A stretch of DNA of 61,448 nt from positions 1-61,448 of the forward strand of contig NZ_JAHQCS010000073.1 in NCBI RefSeq assembly GCF_019042215.1. Reading direction: 5' to 3'. The translations under genes were made by a program, and so were the position numbers. The DNA comes from Evansella tamaricis. Lineage in GTDB: Bacteria; Bacillota; Bacilli; Bacillales; Salisediminibacteriaceae. Below are positions 42,756 through 52,068 of the stretch, piece by piece. A model generated the notes under the pieces. It was not told where the DNA came from. It saw only the letters and a list, made by a program, of their open reading frames with translations, and did not search any database. Numbering within the stretch: the first letter of the stretch is position 1; each line of letters opens with the position of its first letter.

Positions 42756-45650
42756 TTATTTTCTTATTTCAAGAAGTTCTTCCAGTTCATCATCGTCGAA
42801 GTTCCAAAGGGGAGAATTACTTTGTCCGATTAATTGATTTTGAAGAGCTAGTTTTTCTTTTATTAAGATATCAAGCTTTTCTTCTATTGTACCTTTTGTT
42901 AAAAAGGTGTGGACAGTAACAGGCTTTAATTGCCCTATTCGATAAACTCGGTCAGTTGCCTGGTTTTCCACAGCAGGATTCCACCATCGATCGTAATGTA
43001 TTACTTGGGAAGCGGCAGTTAAATTAATACCAAATCCTCCTGCCCGAAGTGAGACAATCATAAGTGGAATGTCCTCGCTATTTTGGAAATTATTAATCAT
43101 TAATAGACGCTGTTCTTTGGATAATTGTCCGTGAAAAAAAGGTATATTTTGGTCCCAATGAAGTTGTAGTGAATTTTGTATGAGATCTCCCATAAATTTA
43201 TATTGTGTAAAAAGTAATGTCTTTTTGTCCCTGTTCTTTAGATCATTTAATAATAGGAAACAATCATCCCATTTTCCTGAGCGGCCTTTTAATTGATGGC
43301 TCCAAGGTTCCTTTAAAAAATGGGCAGGATGATTACAGATTTGCTTAAGCTTCGAAATTACTCGAAATAGATGCGCTCGTCTTTCAAAATCGGTTGCATT
43401 TGGCAATTGATCAAAAAATTGTTCAACGACTGCTTCATACAATATAAGCTGTTCTTCGCTTAAGGTTACGGTATGTTGCTTTTCTTCCTTCAGTGGAAGA
43501 GTGAGTTCCTTTTGATATTGTTTTTTGGTCCGCCTTAAAATAAATGGTCTAATAAGGGTTTGAAGTTCACTCATTCTCCCTTTCTCCAGTTTATCCCCTT
43601 TGTTGGTCACGAAACGTGATTGAAACCAAGATTCGTCTTTTAAATAACCAGGATTTAGTAAATCCATGATACTCCAAAGTTCTTTTGGTTCATTTTCCAC
43701 AGGAGTTCCTGTTAAGGCGATGGTATGGCATGAGCGAAACTGTTTAATAGCTTTACGTTGTTTTGAAGAGACGTTCTTTAACTTTTGGGCTTCATCAAGG
43801 ATTAATCCAGACCATTCATGGTTTCTAAATAAGTCCATATCTCTAACTGCTAATGGATAGGATGTTACAATAATATCAGCATTGGCTAGTTTTCCCGGGA
43901 GTAATCTTCGTCTTTCTTCCATCTTTCCTTCGTGGATGGAATAATGCATGGAAGGTGCAAATCCGACAATTTCCTGTATCCAATTCATGACAACACTTGT
44001 TGGGCATATGATTAAAAATGGCGATGACACTGTTTCTTGATGTTTAACCGTGTCCATGTAAGCAATGGTTTGAATGGTTTTACCAAGTCCCATATCGTCC
44101 CCCAAGCATGCACCTAATGAATAGGATCGCATTTTTAATAACCACTCCACACCTTCTTTTTGATAGGATCGAAGTTTATTCACCCACTTTTCATCAAGAG
44201 TCATGTGTTCACTTATAGTATCTTCTCTCCAACTAGGATGCAGGGTCCAACTGATTTCCCCTTGATCCAGAATAGTTTCACTATTTTTGTGGGACGCTTT
44301 CTCATCCTTTGTTATGGCTTTTCTTAAGGAATTGAAAAATTCTTCTCCATCTTTTTGACTTTGATAATGTGTCAAAAGCTTTTCTGCAAGGGAAAGATTC
44401 CACATTACCCAATGATCCTTTAGAAAAATCAGCTGCCTTTTGTCTTCTACCCATTGTTTGAACATATTTTCTTCTACTGGAATGTCATCCACTAAAAAAG
44501 TCCAGTTAATTTTCCTTTTTCCACCTTGACTGTTGGAAAAAGGGGTAGTATTTAATGCAATATTTCCATGGATGGAAGGGATTGATTGGTTATTTTTTAT
44601 AGCCTGAGGGACGAGAATAGAGATTCCCGAGTTTTCCACATTTTCAGCATGATGAAGCAGGAATTGAGTTGTCTCTTCCGTTGATAGGAGTATTAGTGGT
44701 TCTAATATGGTCATTTTATTAATTGGATAGTGATCCTTTATTTCCGGCCATTTTATTTTTAAAAAAGGGATCGGGTTTTTTCGATAGGAGTGTTTTCCAT
44801 CGTAGATGGCACGAACAGAATTTAAATACCCAGTCTCCCATTCTTTTAAGTATAACTCTATGGACCATGGTTCCCGTTCTTTCTCCGGCTCAGTCAATAA
44901 TAAAACTAGTTGAAAAGCATCTATTACCTTCCCGTTCCAGGTTTTTAAACATGGTGGATAGAGATGCTCAGATAATATGTAGGATTTTCCCGGTTCCGTT
45001 AGGGCAGTTAACCACCGGTTTAATTGATCCCCTTTCTCGAAATGTTTCATTCTTGAAAAGTATGGAAGAATCCAATGTTTGTATGGAACTTCTGATATAA
45101 CAAAAAATTGAAGCCAAAGTTGAAAAAAATCAAAAACTTTCTCAACCAGCTCGTCTCTCTCCATTATGAGCTTTTGTTCGTCTACTATTGTAGGTAGTCC
45201 TGATTCTATATGTTCCTTGATTAAATTTTCATTCTCCCATTGCCAGATTGCATATTTCGATGGAAATATAGTTTCCATTTTAGTTTCATTGAAACAACTC
45301 TTCATAATGGAAAAAAGAGAAATTAAAGTTGGGGCAATTTGGATATCATTACGTGAATCCCATTCATCAAGAAGACTTTGCAAAAGGTGTAATTGTGGAT
45401 GTGGAATCCAAACCCCTTCAACTATAATAGATTCTGCAGAACTTGTTATGTGAATCTCTTTTATTTCATACGTAAATCCATAAAATGACTGTTCATCGTC
45501 CTGGAATAGAATCTGCTTAAAGAGAAGTGTGGGAAAAGAAAAAATTTTATCAGAAGCATCGGAAATTTCTCCCTCAAAGAGTAAAATTCCTGCATCTTGT
45601 TCAGAAACTATTAAGCCATTTAACGTAATAGAGTGATCACTTAGTGACAT
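42756..45650 (-). CDS. ywqA: SNF2-family DEAD/DEAH helicase (YwqA-like)
   Basis: A 964-residue Swi2/Snf2 ATPase. A long N-terminal region with an SNF2_assoc-type module (about 330-480) precedes the RecA-like pair. Walker A is GDDMGLGKT, the DEAH-type box is LDEAQKLK, motif III is ALTGTPVENEP, and motifs V-VI are VSLRAGGFGINLTAA and DRWWNPAVENQATDRVYRIGQ. Size and partner match B. subtilis YwqA. It overlaps the end of the upstream YwqB-like gene by 14 bases, so both are co-translated. Likely remodels protein-DNA or RNA polymerase complexes. Confidence 0.94.
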   Translation of the reverse strand: MSLSDHSITLNGLIVSEQDAGILLFEGEISDASDKIFSFPTLLFKQILFQDDEQSFYGFTYEIKEIHITSSAESIIVEGVWIPHPQLHLLQSLLDEWDSRNDIQIAPTLISLFSIMKSCFNETKMETIFPSKYAIWQWENENLIKEHIESGLPTIVDEQKLIMERDELVEKVFDFFQLWLQFFVISEVPYKHWILPYFSRMKHFEKGDQLNRWLTALTEPGKSYILSEHLYPPCLKTWNGKVIDAFQLVLLLTEPEKEREPWSIELYLKEWETGYLNSVRAIYDGKHSYRKNPIPFLKIKWPEIKDHYPINKMTILEPLILLSTEETTQFLLHHAENVENSGISILVPQAIKNNQSIPSIHGNIALNTTPFSNSQGGKRKINWTFLVDDIPVEENMFKQWVEDKRQLIFLKDHWVMWNLSLAEKLLTHYQSQKDGEEFFNSLRKAITKDEKASHKNSETILDQGEISWTLHPSWREDTISEHMTLDEKWVNKLRSYQKEGVEWLLKMRSYSLGACLGDDMGLGKTIQTIAYMDTVKHQETVSSPFLIICPTSVVMNWIQEIVGFAPSMHYSIHEGKMEERRRLLPGKLANADIIVTSYPLAVRDMDLFRNHEWSGLILDEAQKLKNVSSKQRKAIKQFRSCHTIALTGTPVENEPKELWSIMDLLNPGYLKDESWFQSRFVTNKGDKLEKGRMSELQTLIRPFILRRTKKQYQKELTLPLKEEKQHTVTLSEEQLILYEAVVEQFFDQLPNATDFERRAHLFRVISKLKQICNHPAHFLKEPWSHQLKGRSGKWDDCFLLLNDLKNRDKKTLLFTQYKFMGDLIQNSLQLHWDQNIPFFHGQLSKEQRLLMINNFQNSEDIPLMIVSLRAGGFGINLTAASQVIHYDRWWNPAVENQATDRVYRIGQLKPVTVHTFLTKGTIEEKLDILIKEKLALQNQLIGQSNSPLWNFDDDELEELLEIRK

Positions 45651-46581
45651 TAGAAAGCTCCTTCGTAAATGAGGTATACCTGGAATATTTTTTCATTAGG
45701 AGAGTTAAATACTCTTGAAAAAATGGTTCTTTAGTGATGTAAAGCTTTTCCAACATGGTTAAATAGTTTATTGCTTTTAAATAATGAGTTCTGGATTTTT
45801 TTTCTACAAGCCTTTCAATAAATTGATGAAGAAGGGAAGTTATTTTAGGATGTTGTGCCGCAATTAAATCATTAATAAAAACCTCTTCTTCTTCACTTAA
45901 ATGGAGTGGGTCAATGGTTAAATACAATTGATTCATTCCAACATCATATTTTTTATGATAGGACACAATTTGAAAGAAGACCCGCTTAGAATGATGATGA
46001 TGAGTTTGTTTCTTCAACATGGCTATACATGTTTCTATCATCTTCTGTTTTGTCATCTCATCAGTTAGATTTTCGATGAATAGTTTATACTTTTGAAAAT
46101 GTGGTTTAACAAGCCATTGAGAAAGCCAAACATTATTGTCCAAATCAGGTTCGAAATCTTGTATAATGGAAATAGGTAAGGTAACAGAAAATTCTTTATT
46201 TACTCCTGCTATACCCTGTTTAAGTAAGGAACTCCATGAAGAGTTTTCTTTTAACAGTTGTTCAATGGTTGAAGGGGCAATCGCTTGTAGTACCTTATGA
46301 AACAAGGCATCTATTTGTTTTTTTCGTATTAAATATAATTGTTGTTTGATCATTAGAGACCTAACTTCCCGGAAACTTTGGATGATTATAACAGGTCGAT
46401 ATTTTTTATTGTATTCTTTTGACGTAAAAGCCTCACTCCATCCATCATTGCAAAGCCAACTTTCAAATTCATCAAGTCCATCTTTTTTGTATAAGATAGC
46501 TTTGGAGAAATACTCCCAGCTAGTACGAAGTTTCTTTTCCAACACCTGATTTAGTTCTTTTACAGTTAGGGAAAGTAGCAT
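45637..46581 (-). CDS. YwqB-like partner of the SNF2 helicase, lacking the SWIM domain
   Basis: A 314-residue soluble helical protein encoded directly before the helicase and overlapping it by 14 bases. The C-terminal part (HYLKAINYLTMLEKLYITKEPFFQEYLTLLMKKYSRYTSF) looks like the end of YwqB, a SWIM zinc-finger protein of over 500 residues in B. subtilis. Here the SWIM Cys/His set is absent and the gene begins with its own GGAGG and ATG, so the protein seems to be a short version keeping only the helical region. The assignment by position and tail is moderate. Confidence 0.7.
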   Translation of the reverse strand: MLLSLTVKELNQVLEKKLRTSWEYFSKAILYKKDGLDEFESWLCNDGWSEAFTSKEYNKKYRPVIIIQSFREVRSLMIKQQLYLIRKKQIDALFHKVLQAIAPSTIEQLLKENSSWSSLLKQGIAGVNKEFSVTLPISIIQDFEPDLDNNVWLSQWLVKPHFQKYKLFIENLTDEMTKQKMIETCIAMLKKQTHHHHSKRVFFQIVSYHKKYDVGMNQLYLTIDPLHLSEEEEVFINDLIAAQHPKITSLLHQFIERLVEKKSRTHYLKAINYLTMLEKLYITKEPFFQEYLTLLMKKYSRYTSFTKELSNVTK

Positions 46582-46732
46582 TTTGTTGCCTCCATTTTAA
46601 GTCTTCTTCCTATTTTACTAGGGGAAAGAAAATTCAACAATCAAAAAAAGACAAATTCGATGGAGAAAAATTTCTTCTTTTTTTCACAAAAACACATACC
46701 ATATCAATAAGAAAAGGGAAAGGAGCGTGGTC

Positions 46733-47344
46733 ATGAAGGATAATTGCTTCCAGGCTGAGTTCCAAGATTTGTTTGTGGAGTTACCTCGACCGGCACTGAA
46801 ATCCTTTATTCATAAATTGCTCCAAGCACAGTACCGTATTTCCTGGCGACATGAAAAGGATACAGTTGAACTGGTTATTAAATCACAAGAAGGGCAAGTA
46901 ATGATACCTATAAAAAGGCCCGACGAGAATTTGACGGTAATCCAATTAAATGAATTATCCATATGCATGGAAGACTTAGCCATATTATTAGAGGAATTGA
47001 TAACAGAGACAAAGGGTAGGGCCATTGTTAAGACGGAAACGGGTGGTTGGATTTACGTTAGTTGTTTTGATAATGGAAAAATTGTTTCAGTGATGAAAAT
47101 AGGTGGAGGTGAAAAAGCGGAGATGGGGTCATACCGGACAGTACGGAAAAGTCGGAATACGATGGATGGTGTAGACCCGGAAGTAAAAGCGTATATTATA
47201 ACAGCAGAGATTGATTATTTATTAATGGAATTGGTGGAAGCCTTAGAGAAAAAGGATGAGATCGAAATCAACCGGATTAAAGGTGAATTGCGAATCTTAT
47301 CCGAAGAACGGGCCAGATTAAATTTACCTAATAAAGTTAATTGA
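46733..47344 (+). CDS. Hypothetical protein, 203 residues
   Basis: A soluble protein with no signal or membrane helix. It has a beta-rich N-terminal domain (about 10-150) and a C-terminal helical hairpin of about 50 residues (ITAEIDYLLMELVEALEKKDEIEINRIKGELRILSEER), typical of an oligomerisation or IDEAL-like tail. ATG 46733 is preferred after AAAGGAGCG. It diverges from the SNF2/YwqB-like operon, with 150 bases between the starts, and converges on the RND gene. No family was recognised. Confidence 0.75.
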   Translation: MKDNCFQAEFQDLFVELPRPALKSFIHKLLQAQYRISWRHEKDTVELVIKSQEGQVMIPIKRPDENLTVIQLNELSICMEDLAILLEELITETKGRAIVKTETGGWIYVSCFDNGKIVSVMKIGGGEKAEMGSYRTVRKSRNTMDGVDPEVKAYIITAEIDYLLMELVEALEKKDEIEINRIKGELRILSEERARLNLPNKVN

Positions 47345-47382
47345 TAAAACGGCTGCTTAGCAAAAATGTGATAGGTAGGTTG

Positions 47383-47430
47383 GAGGGTGTCTTAAAAGTA
47401 TAACTTTTGGAGACGCCCTCTTTCTTTTTT
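47383..47430. terminator. Bidirectional terminator between hypothetical and RND genes
   Basis: GAGGGTGTCT/AGACGCCCTC with inner AAAGT/ACTTT, followed by TTTCTTTTTTT on the plus strand. Confidence 0.85.
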
Positions 47431-47476
47431 TATAATTGAAACAGAAAGTACTTAGTCGAATTAGTTAGTCACATGG

Positions 47477-50400
47477 CTACTGTTTTATTGCCGTGTAAAA
47501 GGCAGGAACTAAAATCAACGTAAGGACTGCTGAAAAGAATAAACCTGAGATGATAGATATGGACAGAGGAACAAACAACACATCTCCACTAAAGGCAACA
47601 GGAAGAAGAGCAGCAATGGCAGTAAAAGCAGTAAGTAATATTGGTTTTAACCGAACCTTCCCAGCCTCTAATACAGCCTCTTCTAAATTTATTCCATCTT
47701 TTCTGCGCTGTTCGATAAACTCAATTAAAACAATCGAGTTTCGCACAACTATCCCTGCTAATGATACGATTCCCATCATCGCCATAAATCCTAGTCCTGT
47801 TTGTGTAATAAATAAACCTATGATTGCACCAGTAATAGCAAGGTAAACGGTGCTCATAATTAATACAGGCATGAGAAGTGAGTTAAATTGAACTGCCATG
47901 ACGATATATATGAGGAATATCACGATAATAAACAGAGTCAACAATTCCAAAAAGAAATCATCCCTTAATTCTGTTTCACCTCCAAGAGAGATGGAGTAAT
48001 CATCGTACCTAGTTTGTAATTCCCCAATAACACCTGCAATATCTTCTTCTAATTCTTGTTGATTTTCAATTGGATAAACACGAATGGTTAATGTCCTCTG
48101 ACCATTTTCATGGGAGATAATAGGTATCATCTCTCCAGAAGTTACAGACACAATCTCATCAAGCGGAATGAATTCAGGTATGCCATTTTCATCAGAAACG
48201 CTTTTGCTCGGAATTAAAATGTCGCCAGATTCAAGACTGGAAGAATCCAAATCTATATTAATTTGAATTTCCCTACGGTCATTCCCGTCATCCAACACAC
48301 CATATGGAATACCGTCTGTTATGACATTTATTTGTTGACTGATTTCCTGTAACGTGAAACCGTGTTTATTCATGATGTCCCTATTAGGGATATATTGATA
48401 AGTTGGACGTTTTACTCCTTGGTCATTAACAACCAGTCTTGTATCTGGAAAAGAATAAATCTCTCTCTCCAGTTTTTCTCCAATTTCATTGATAGTATCT
48501 AGGTCAGGACCAGATATTTTAATAGCGATTGGAGCGCCGACTGGGGGACCCGCTTCAATTGTTGTAAGTTCTAACACTGCGTCAGGGTAAGTAACGTGGA
48601 GTTCATCTGTCCAACGTTCTATAAAATCTGCTGCAGAAGTTAGATCTTTATTAATACGAAATAAGATTTCTCCAGTTTCTTCCCCTGTATTTGTCATTCC
48701 CTCGTTAAATAAAGGTGGGAGCCCTGATCCAGCATAAATCGCATGTTCTGTAACAGTATTATCTTTTGAAAGGATCATTTCGCTCATTTCCTGTAAGATC
48801 AATTCTGTATTTTCTAGTGTCGTTCCTACGGGAAGTTTTACTTCTACTGTCACCTCAGAGCGGTCAGCACTTGGGAAAAATTCGATAGGGATAAAAGTAA
48901 TTAATCCATAACATAATGTACATATCAATAATCCGGTTAAACCAATTTTCCATGGTTTACGCACTACTTTTGATAGGATTTTTATGCTGTACCATTCTGC
49001 TAAACGATCTAATTGTTTCCCTAATACACCATCCCTTGTTATATTAATCTGATCCTTGGATTTAAGATAAGCCTTCCTTCGCCAAATTAGAAAAATAGGT
49101 ACTAAAGTAAGAGAAACGATAGTGGATGCAACAATCGTTGTTATTAAAATGCTAGGCATAGCTCGAATGAAATCCCCATTTACCCCTGTGAGGAATACGA
49201 GTGGAAGAAAGGTAAAAACAATAGCAAGTGTGGAAGTAATTATTGATACTCGCACTTCTTTACTTCCAGCTATTGCACCCGCTAGTGGTGAATAACCTTC
49301 CTTGTATTTCCTTTGAATATTATCACCAACCACAATGGCATCATCCACAAGAATTCCTAGGGCAATGATAATTCCAATAATTGAAATCTGATTTAAATCT
49401 ACTTTTAGAAATGGAAGTGGTACCATCCCCATAAAGATAGATACTGGTATCGCAATAGCAACAATGAAAGCCGAAGATATGTTTAATCCAAGCAGTGTTA
49501 CAATAATGACTGCAAGAATAGAAAACAGGAGTGCTTTTGTTAAATCCCCAAAGATTTGTGAAATAATGGTCTGTTGCGTATAAAAACGTTCTAAAATGAT
49601 ATCTCCTGGGAGTTCATCCGCAAGTACTGGCATTTTTTCATGTACTTCTTTGTCCAATGAAGGAATATCAGTTCCTTTTTCTTGTAGCACAGTAAAAGAT
49701 AATGCAGGGGTATTTTCGTACGTAATGAGATCTGTTGGTGCATTACGAGTAATCTCTACTGTTCCAACATCTTTTATAAATATGGGTTCACCTGTATATG
49801 TATTTCCTATATAAAGATCTTCTAAATCTGTTAAAGTGTTTGATTTTAAAATAGTAAGTTGAAAATTGGTTCCTTCCATTTCCTGAATTCCAAGGGGGAA
49901 TGTGTTCATCTCTCCATCCAGTGCATATAAAACATCTTGAAAAGAAAGTCCTGATTCAAATAAGTCGTTATAATCAATGGTTAAATGAATAACCTCATTC
50001 GGAATTCCTTTAATAATGACGCCTTTTACCCCTTGTATTCTTTCAATTTCAGTTTTCCATTTTGATATTACAGGATATAAATCGTATAAAAGATGCCGTT
50101 CATCACTCAAGAGGTGGTAAGAGGAAAGGGCACCCATCTGGACATCACTAGATATATTTGGAAGCGATACTTCTTCTGGAAAACTTCCTTGGACATTGGA
50201 TACTGTTTGACGGATTGCTGAAACTGTTTCTGCATCGGCACTTTCTAACTCTATGAAAATAGTGGATATTCCGGATGTGGAAACAGATGTGATGTCAGTT
50301 ACACCAGAGATACCCAGCAAACCCTCTTCCAAAGGATTTGTAATAGTTCTTTCCACTACATCAGGTGGTGCTCCTGGATAAGGAGTGGTGATAGTGGTGA

Positions 50401-50524
50401 TATCAAAACTCACTTCCGGAATTTCCCGTTGAGGCAATTGGAAAAAAGTTAGGAATCCGACTATCGTAAATAAGAGTAAAAATAAAAGGCTAATTTTTGG
50501 CTTCTTCAATCCATAATTAAACAT
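47477..50524 (-). CDS. RND family efflux transporter (AcrB/SwrC-like)
   Basis: A 1015-residue protein of two RND halves, each with one helix, a large extracytoplasmic porter loop and five or six helices. Helix 4 carries the proton-relay Asp pair in GILVDDAIVVGDN, and helix 1 is followed by the substrate-domain start QREIPEVSFDITTITTPYPGA. Bacillus relatives such as SwrC export surfactants or drugs. No membrane fusion protein or outer-membrane factor is encoded nearby, as expected in a Gram-positive cell. An AAAGGAGG site precedes the ATG; an earlier ATG two bases out of frame meets a stop. Monocistronic. Confidence 0.94.
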   Translation of the reverse strand: MFNYGLKKPKISLLFLLLFTIVGFLTFFQLPQREIPEVSFDITTITTPYPGAPPDVVERTITNPLEEGLLGISGVTDITSVSTSGISTIFIELESADAETVSAIRQTVSNVQGSFPEEVSLPNISSDVQMGALSSYHLLSDERHLLYDLYPVISKWKTEIERIQGVKGVIIKGIPNEVIHLTIDYNDLFESGLSFQDVLYALDGEMNTFPLGIQEMEGTNFQLTILKSNTLTDLEDLYIGNTYTGEPIFIKDVGTVEITRNAPTDLITYENTPALSFTVLQEKGTDIPSLDKEVHEKMPVLADELPGDIILERFYTQQTIISQIFGDLTKALLFSILAVIIVTLLGLNISSAFIVAIAIPVSIFMGMVPLPFLKVDLNQISIIGIIIALGILVDDAIVVGDNIQRKYKEGYSPLAGAIAGSKEVRVSIITSTLAIVFTFLPLVFLTGVNGDFIRAMPSILITTIVASTIVSLTLVPIFLIWRRKAYLKSKDQINITRDGVLGKQLDRLAEWYSIKILSKVVRKPWKIGLTGLLICTLCYGLITFIPIEFFPSADRSEVTVEVKLPVGTTLENTELILQEMSEMILSKDNTVTEHAIYAGSGLPPLFNEGMTNTGEETGEILFRINKDLTSAADFIERWTDELHVTYPDAVLELTTIEAGPPVGAPIAIKISGPDLDTINEIGEKLEREIYSFPDTRLVVNDQGVKRPTYQYIPNRDIMNKHGFTLQEISQQINVITDGIPYGVLDDGNDRREIQINIDLDSSSLESGDILIPSKSVSDENGIPEFIPLDEIVSVTSGEMIPIISHENGQRTLTIRVYPIENQQELEEDIAGVIGELQTRYDDYSISLGGETELRDDFFLELLTLFIIVIFLIYIVMAVQFNSLLMPVLIMSTVYLAITGAIIGLFITQTGLGFMAMMGIVSLAGIVVRNSIVLIEFIEQRRKDGINLEEAVLEAGKVRLKPILLTAFTAIAALLPVAFSGDVLFVPLSISIISGLFFSAVLTLILVPAFYTAIKQ

Positions 50525-50733
50525 CCATTGAATCCTCCTTTAGGCGTCTAAGTTTTATTCTTATTTTGTATAATGAATTTATCATGAATAATGTATATAT
50601 AAATAGCAATTAGACTTGGAAATGTGAAACTTATTTTTTTTTTTCAAAACTAAACGGATGTCTATTCAAGGTGAGTAAAAGGTCCATATGATGTCATTGA
50701 GTGAGTTACTCAATTCGACGGAGGTGAAGGAGA

Positions 50734-50880
50734 ATGTATGGATATGGTTATGGGCATCCTGGAGCATACGGTTGTTATCCAGCAGCCCCAGTTGCAGGAG
50801 GGTTTGCTAGCAGTTTTGCGTTAGTACTCGTATTATTTATCTTGTTAGCAATTTTAGGTGCAGCATTTGTTCGTTACTAA
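50734..50880 (+). CDS. YjcZ family sporulation peptide
   Basis: A 48-residue peptide with a Tyr/Gly-rich head (MYGYGYGHPGAYGCYP) and a single hydrophobic C-terminal helix ending FVRY, the layout of the YjcZ family of small sporulation proteins. GGAGGTGAAGGAG provides a strong ribosome site. A terminator (50918-50948) follows. It is likely membrane-associated in the mother cell or forespore. Function unknown. Confidence 0.85.
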   Translation: MYGYGYGHPGAYGCYPAAPVAGGFASSFALVLVLFILLAILGAAFVRY

Positions 50881-50917
50881 ATTGATTTAATAAAATAATT
50901 GAAAAATATCACTTTAC

Positions 50918-50948
50918 AGGAATGGGGTTATTACCATTCCTTTTGTTT
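50918..50948 (+). terminator. Terminator of the YjcZ-type gene
   Basis: AGGAATGG/CCATTCCT followed by TTTGTTTT. Confidence 0.8.
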
Positions 50949-50974
50949 TATTTTATAGGAAAGCGAAATTAAAT

Positions 50975-51013
50975 GTTTTGGAACCTTTGGGCAAGTTGAT
51001 TAGTTCCAGCGAC
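50975..51013 (+). repeat. Fragment of repeat A left end
   Basis: TTTTGGAACCTTTGGGCAAG and the following TTGATTAGTTCCAGCG match the left end of repeat A (compare 51556-51592 and 21855-21885). It is cut off and runs into a 57-bp palindromic unit. Confidence 0.65.
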
Positions 51014-51035
51014 GAGCATTTTCTTGAGATACCAC

Positions 51036-51110
51036 GACGGACAGGACGTCCTAATATCGGGCATGCCACAGGACGTGGCGCTTTGCCCGATGGACGGACA
51101 GGACGTCCTA
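51036..51110 (+). repeat. 57-bp palindromic repeat, one full unit plus 18 bases
   Basis: The unit starting at 51036 matches the 1956 copy, with GGACAGGACGTCC in place of GGACAGGATGTCC. A second unit begins at 51093 and ends after the palindrome GGACAGGACGTCC. Confidence 0.9.
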
Positions 51111-51207
51111 AAAAAATGGCTGAATTATCCGAATACATTCAAAGAATTTTCTTTATGAAGTCGGACATGTTATGATAACGTTGACTATGATATTAGGAGG
51201 GATTTGG

Positions 51208-51477
51208 ATGGCGTTTGAAGTGAGAGCGGAACCTACACCTAACCCAAATGCAATGAAATTTACCGCAAATGAAATTTTGTTTGAAGGGACAGGGAGTGCT
51301 TCATTTAAAAAGGGGGACAATCCGGATCAGCCACTAGCAAAGGCATTATTGTCCATCGAAGGAGTAGATAATATTTTCGGTTATCAAGATTTTGTAACTG
51401 TCAATAAAGAAGCCGGTACGGATTGGGATAGCTTATTACCGGAAATTGAGGGAGCATTTAATTCCGTTTATAAATAA
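51208..51477 (+). CDS. Nfu_N domain protein (NifU N-terminal-like)
   Basis: An 89-residue stand-alone Nfu_N domain, recognised by VRAEPTPNPNAMKFTAN, then GTGSASFKKGDNPD and LAKALLSIEGVDNIFGYQDFVTVNK. In larger proteins this domain precedes an iron-sulfur scaffold (CxxC) domain or a virulence-factor domain; here neither is present and there is no cysteine pair. A helper role in iron-sulfur protein assembly is suggested. ATG 51208 follows TTAGGAGGG; the frame is open 12 codons further. A terminator follows. Confidence 0.92.
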   Translation: MAFEVRAEPTPNPNAMKFTANEILFEGTGSASFKKGDNPDQPLAKALLSIEGVDNIFGYQDFVTVNKEAGTDWDSLLPEIEGAFNSVYK

Positions 51478-51491
51478 GTTCAACTAAAAAA

Positions 51492-51540
51492 TGAGTAGTC
51501 TTATCAGTCAGCTTTTTTGACTATAGGATTACTCTTTTTT
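51492..51540 (+). terminator. Terminator of the Nfu_N gene
   Basis: Imperfect stem GAGTAGTCTTATCAGTCA against TGACTATAGGATTACTC, followed by seven or more T. Confidence 0.8.
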
Positions 51541-51551
51541 TGAAAAATTTT

Positions 51552-51898
51552 ATAAGTTTTGGAACCTTCGGATATCTTGTCAAGTTCCATCGCCTACTCG
51601 CATGGGAACTGAAAAAGTGGTGCTTTTCCACTTTTACAGTCCCTAAGCAATGAGCGTAGCCGTCGCAATCTTTAAAAAGCTTGATAGGAGTGGTTTTCTC
51701 CTATCAGGCGAGCGACGAGCGCAGCCATTGCCATATAAATAAATGGAACTGAAAAAGTGGTTTTAAACTTTTTCAGTTGCTTCTTAAACACTGCGGGGCA
51801 CTTCGGAAGTGACAACCGAAGTCAAAGAGCGGACTTTTAGTTGTCATTCCTCCACTGCCCTACGCTCGTGAGCATAGGCTATTACGCTTTTCTTGATT
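51552..51898 (+). repeat. Repeat A copy interrupted by a MITE-like element
   Basis: The left arm (51552-51601, ending CGCCTACTCGC) and right arm (51792-51898, starting TGCGGGGCACTTCGG) are contiguous in the intact copy at 21852-22003. Here they are split by a 190-base insert. Confidence 0.9.
51602..51791 (+). mobile_element. MITE-like element B, inserted in repeat A
   Basis: A 190-base noncoding insert made of three hairpins: AACTGAAAAAGTGG.../...CCACTTTTACAGT, GATAGGAG/CTCCTATC, and AACTGAAAAAGT/ACTTTTTCAGTT. About 80 percent resembles a second copy at 54418-54593. It has no reading frame, so any movement would need a transposase encoded elsewhere. No clear target duplication is visible. 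Confidence 0.75.
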
Positions 51899-52068
51899 AA
51901 GTGATAATTGTAGTTATGGGTTTCATATTTATGCATCTTCAAAAAACGATCAAAAGTTTTTGAAATTCCTGTGAACACTTTGAAAAGTGTGAGTAATATC
52001 ACCCCATATATGATAAAAAATAGATAGGATAAACGTAAGAAAACTCAGGATAGAAAGGAGTAACTAAA

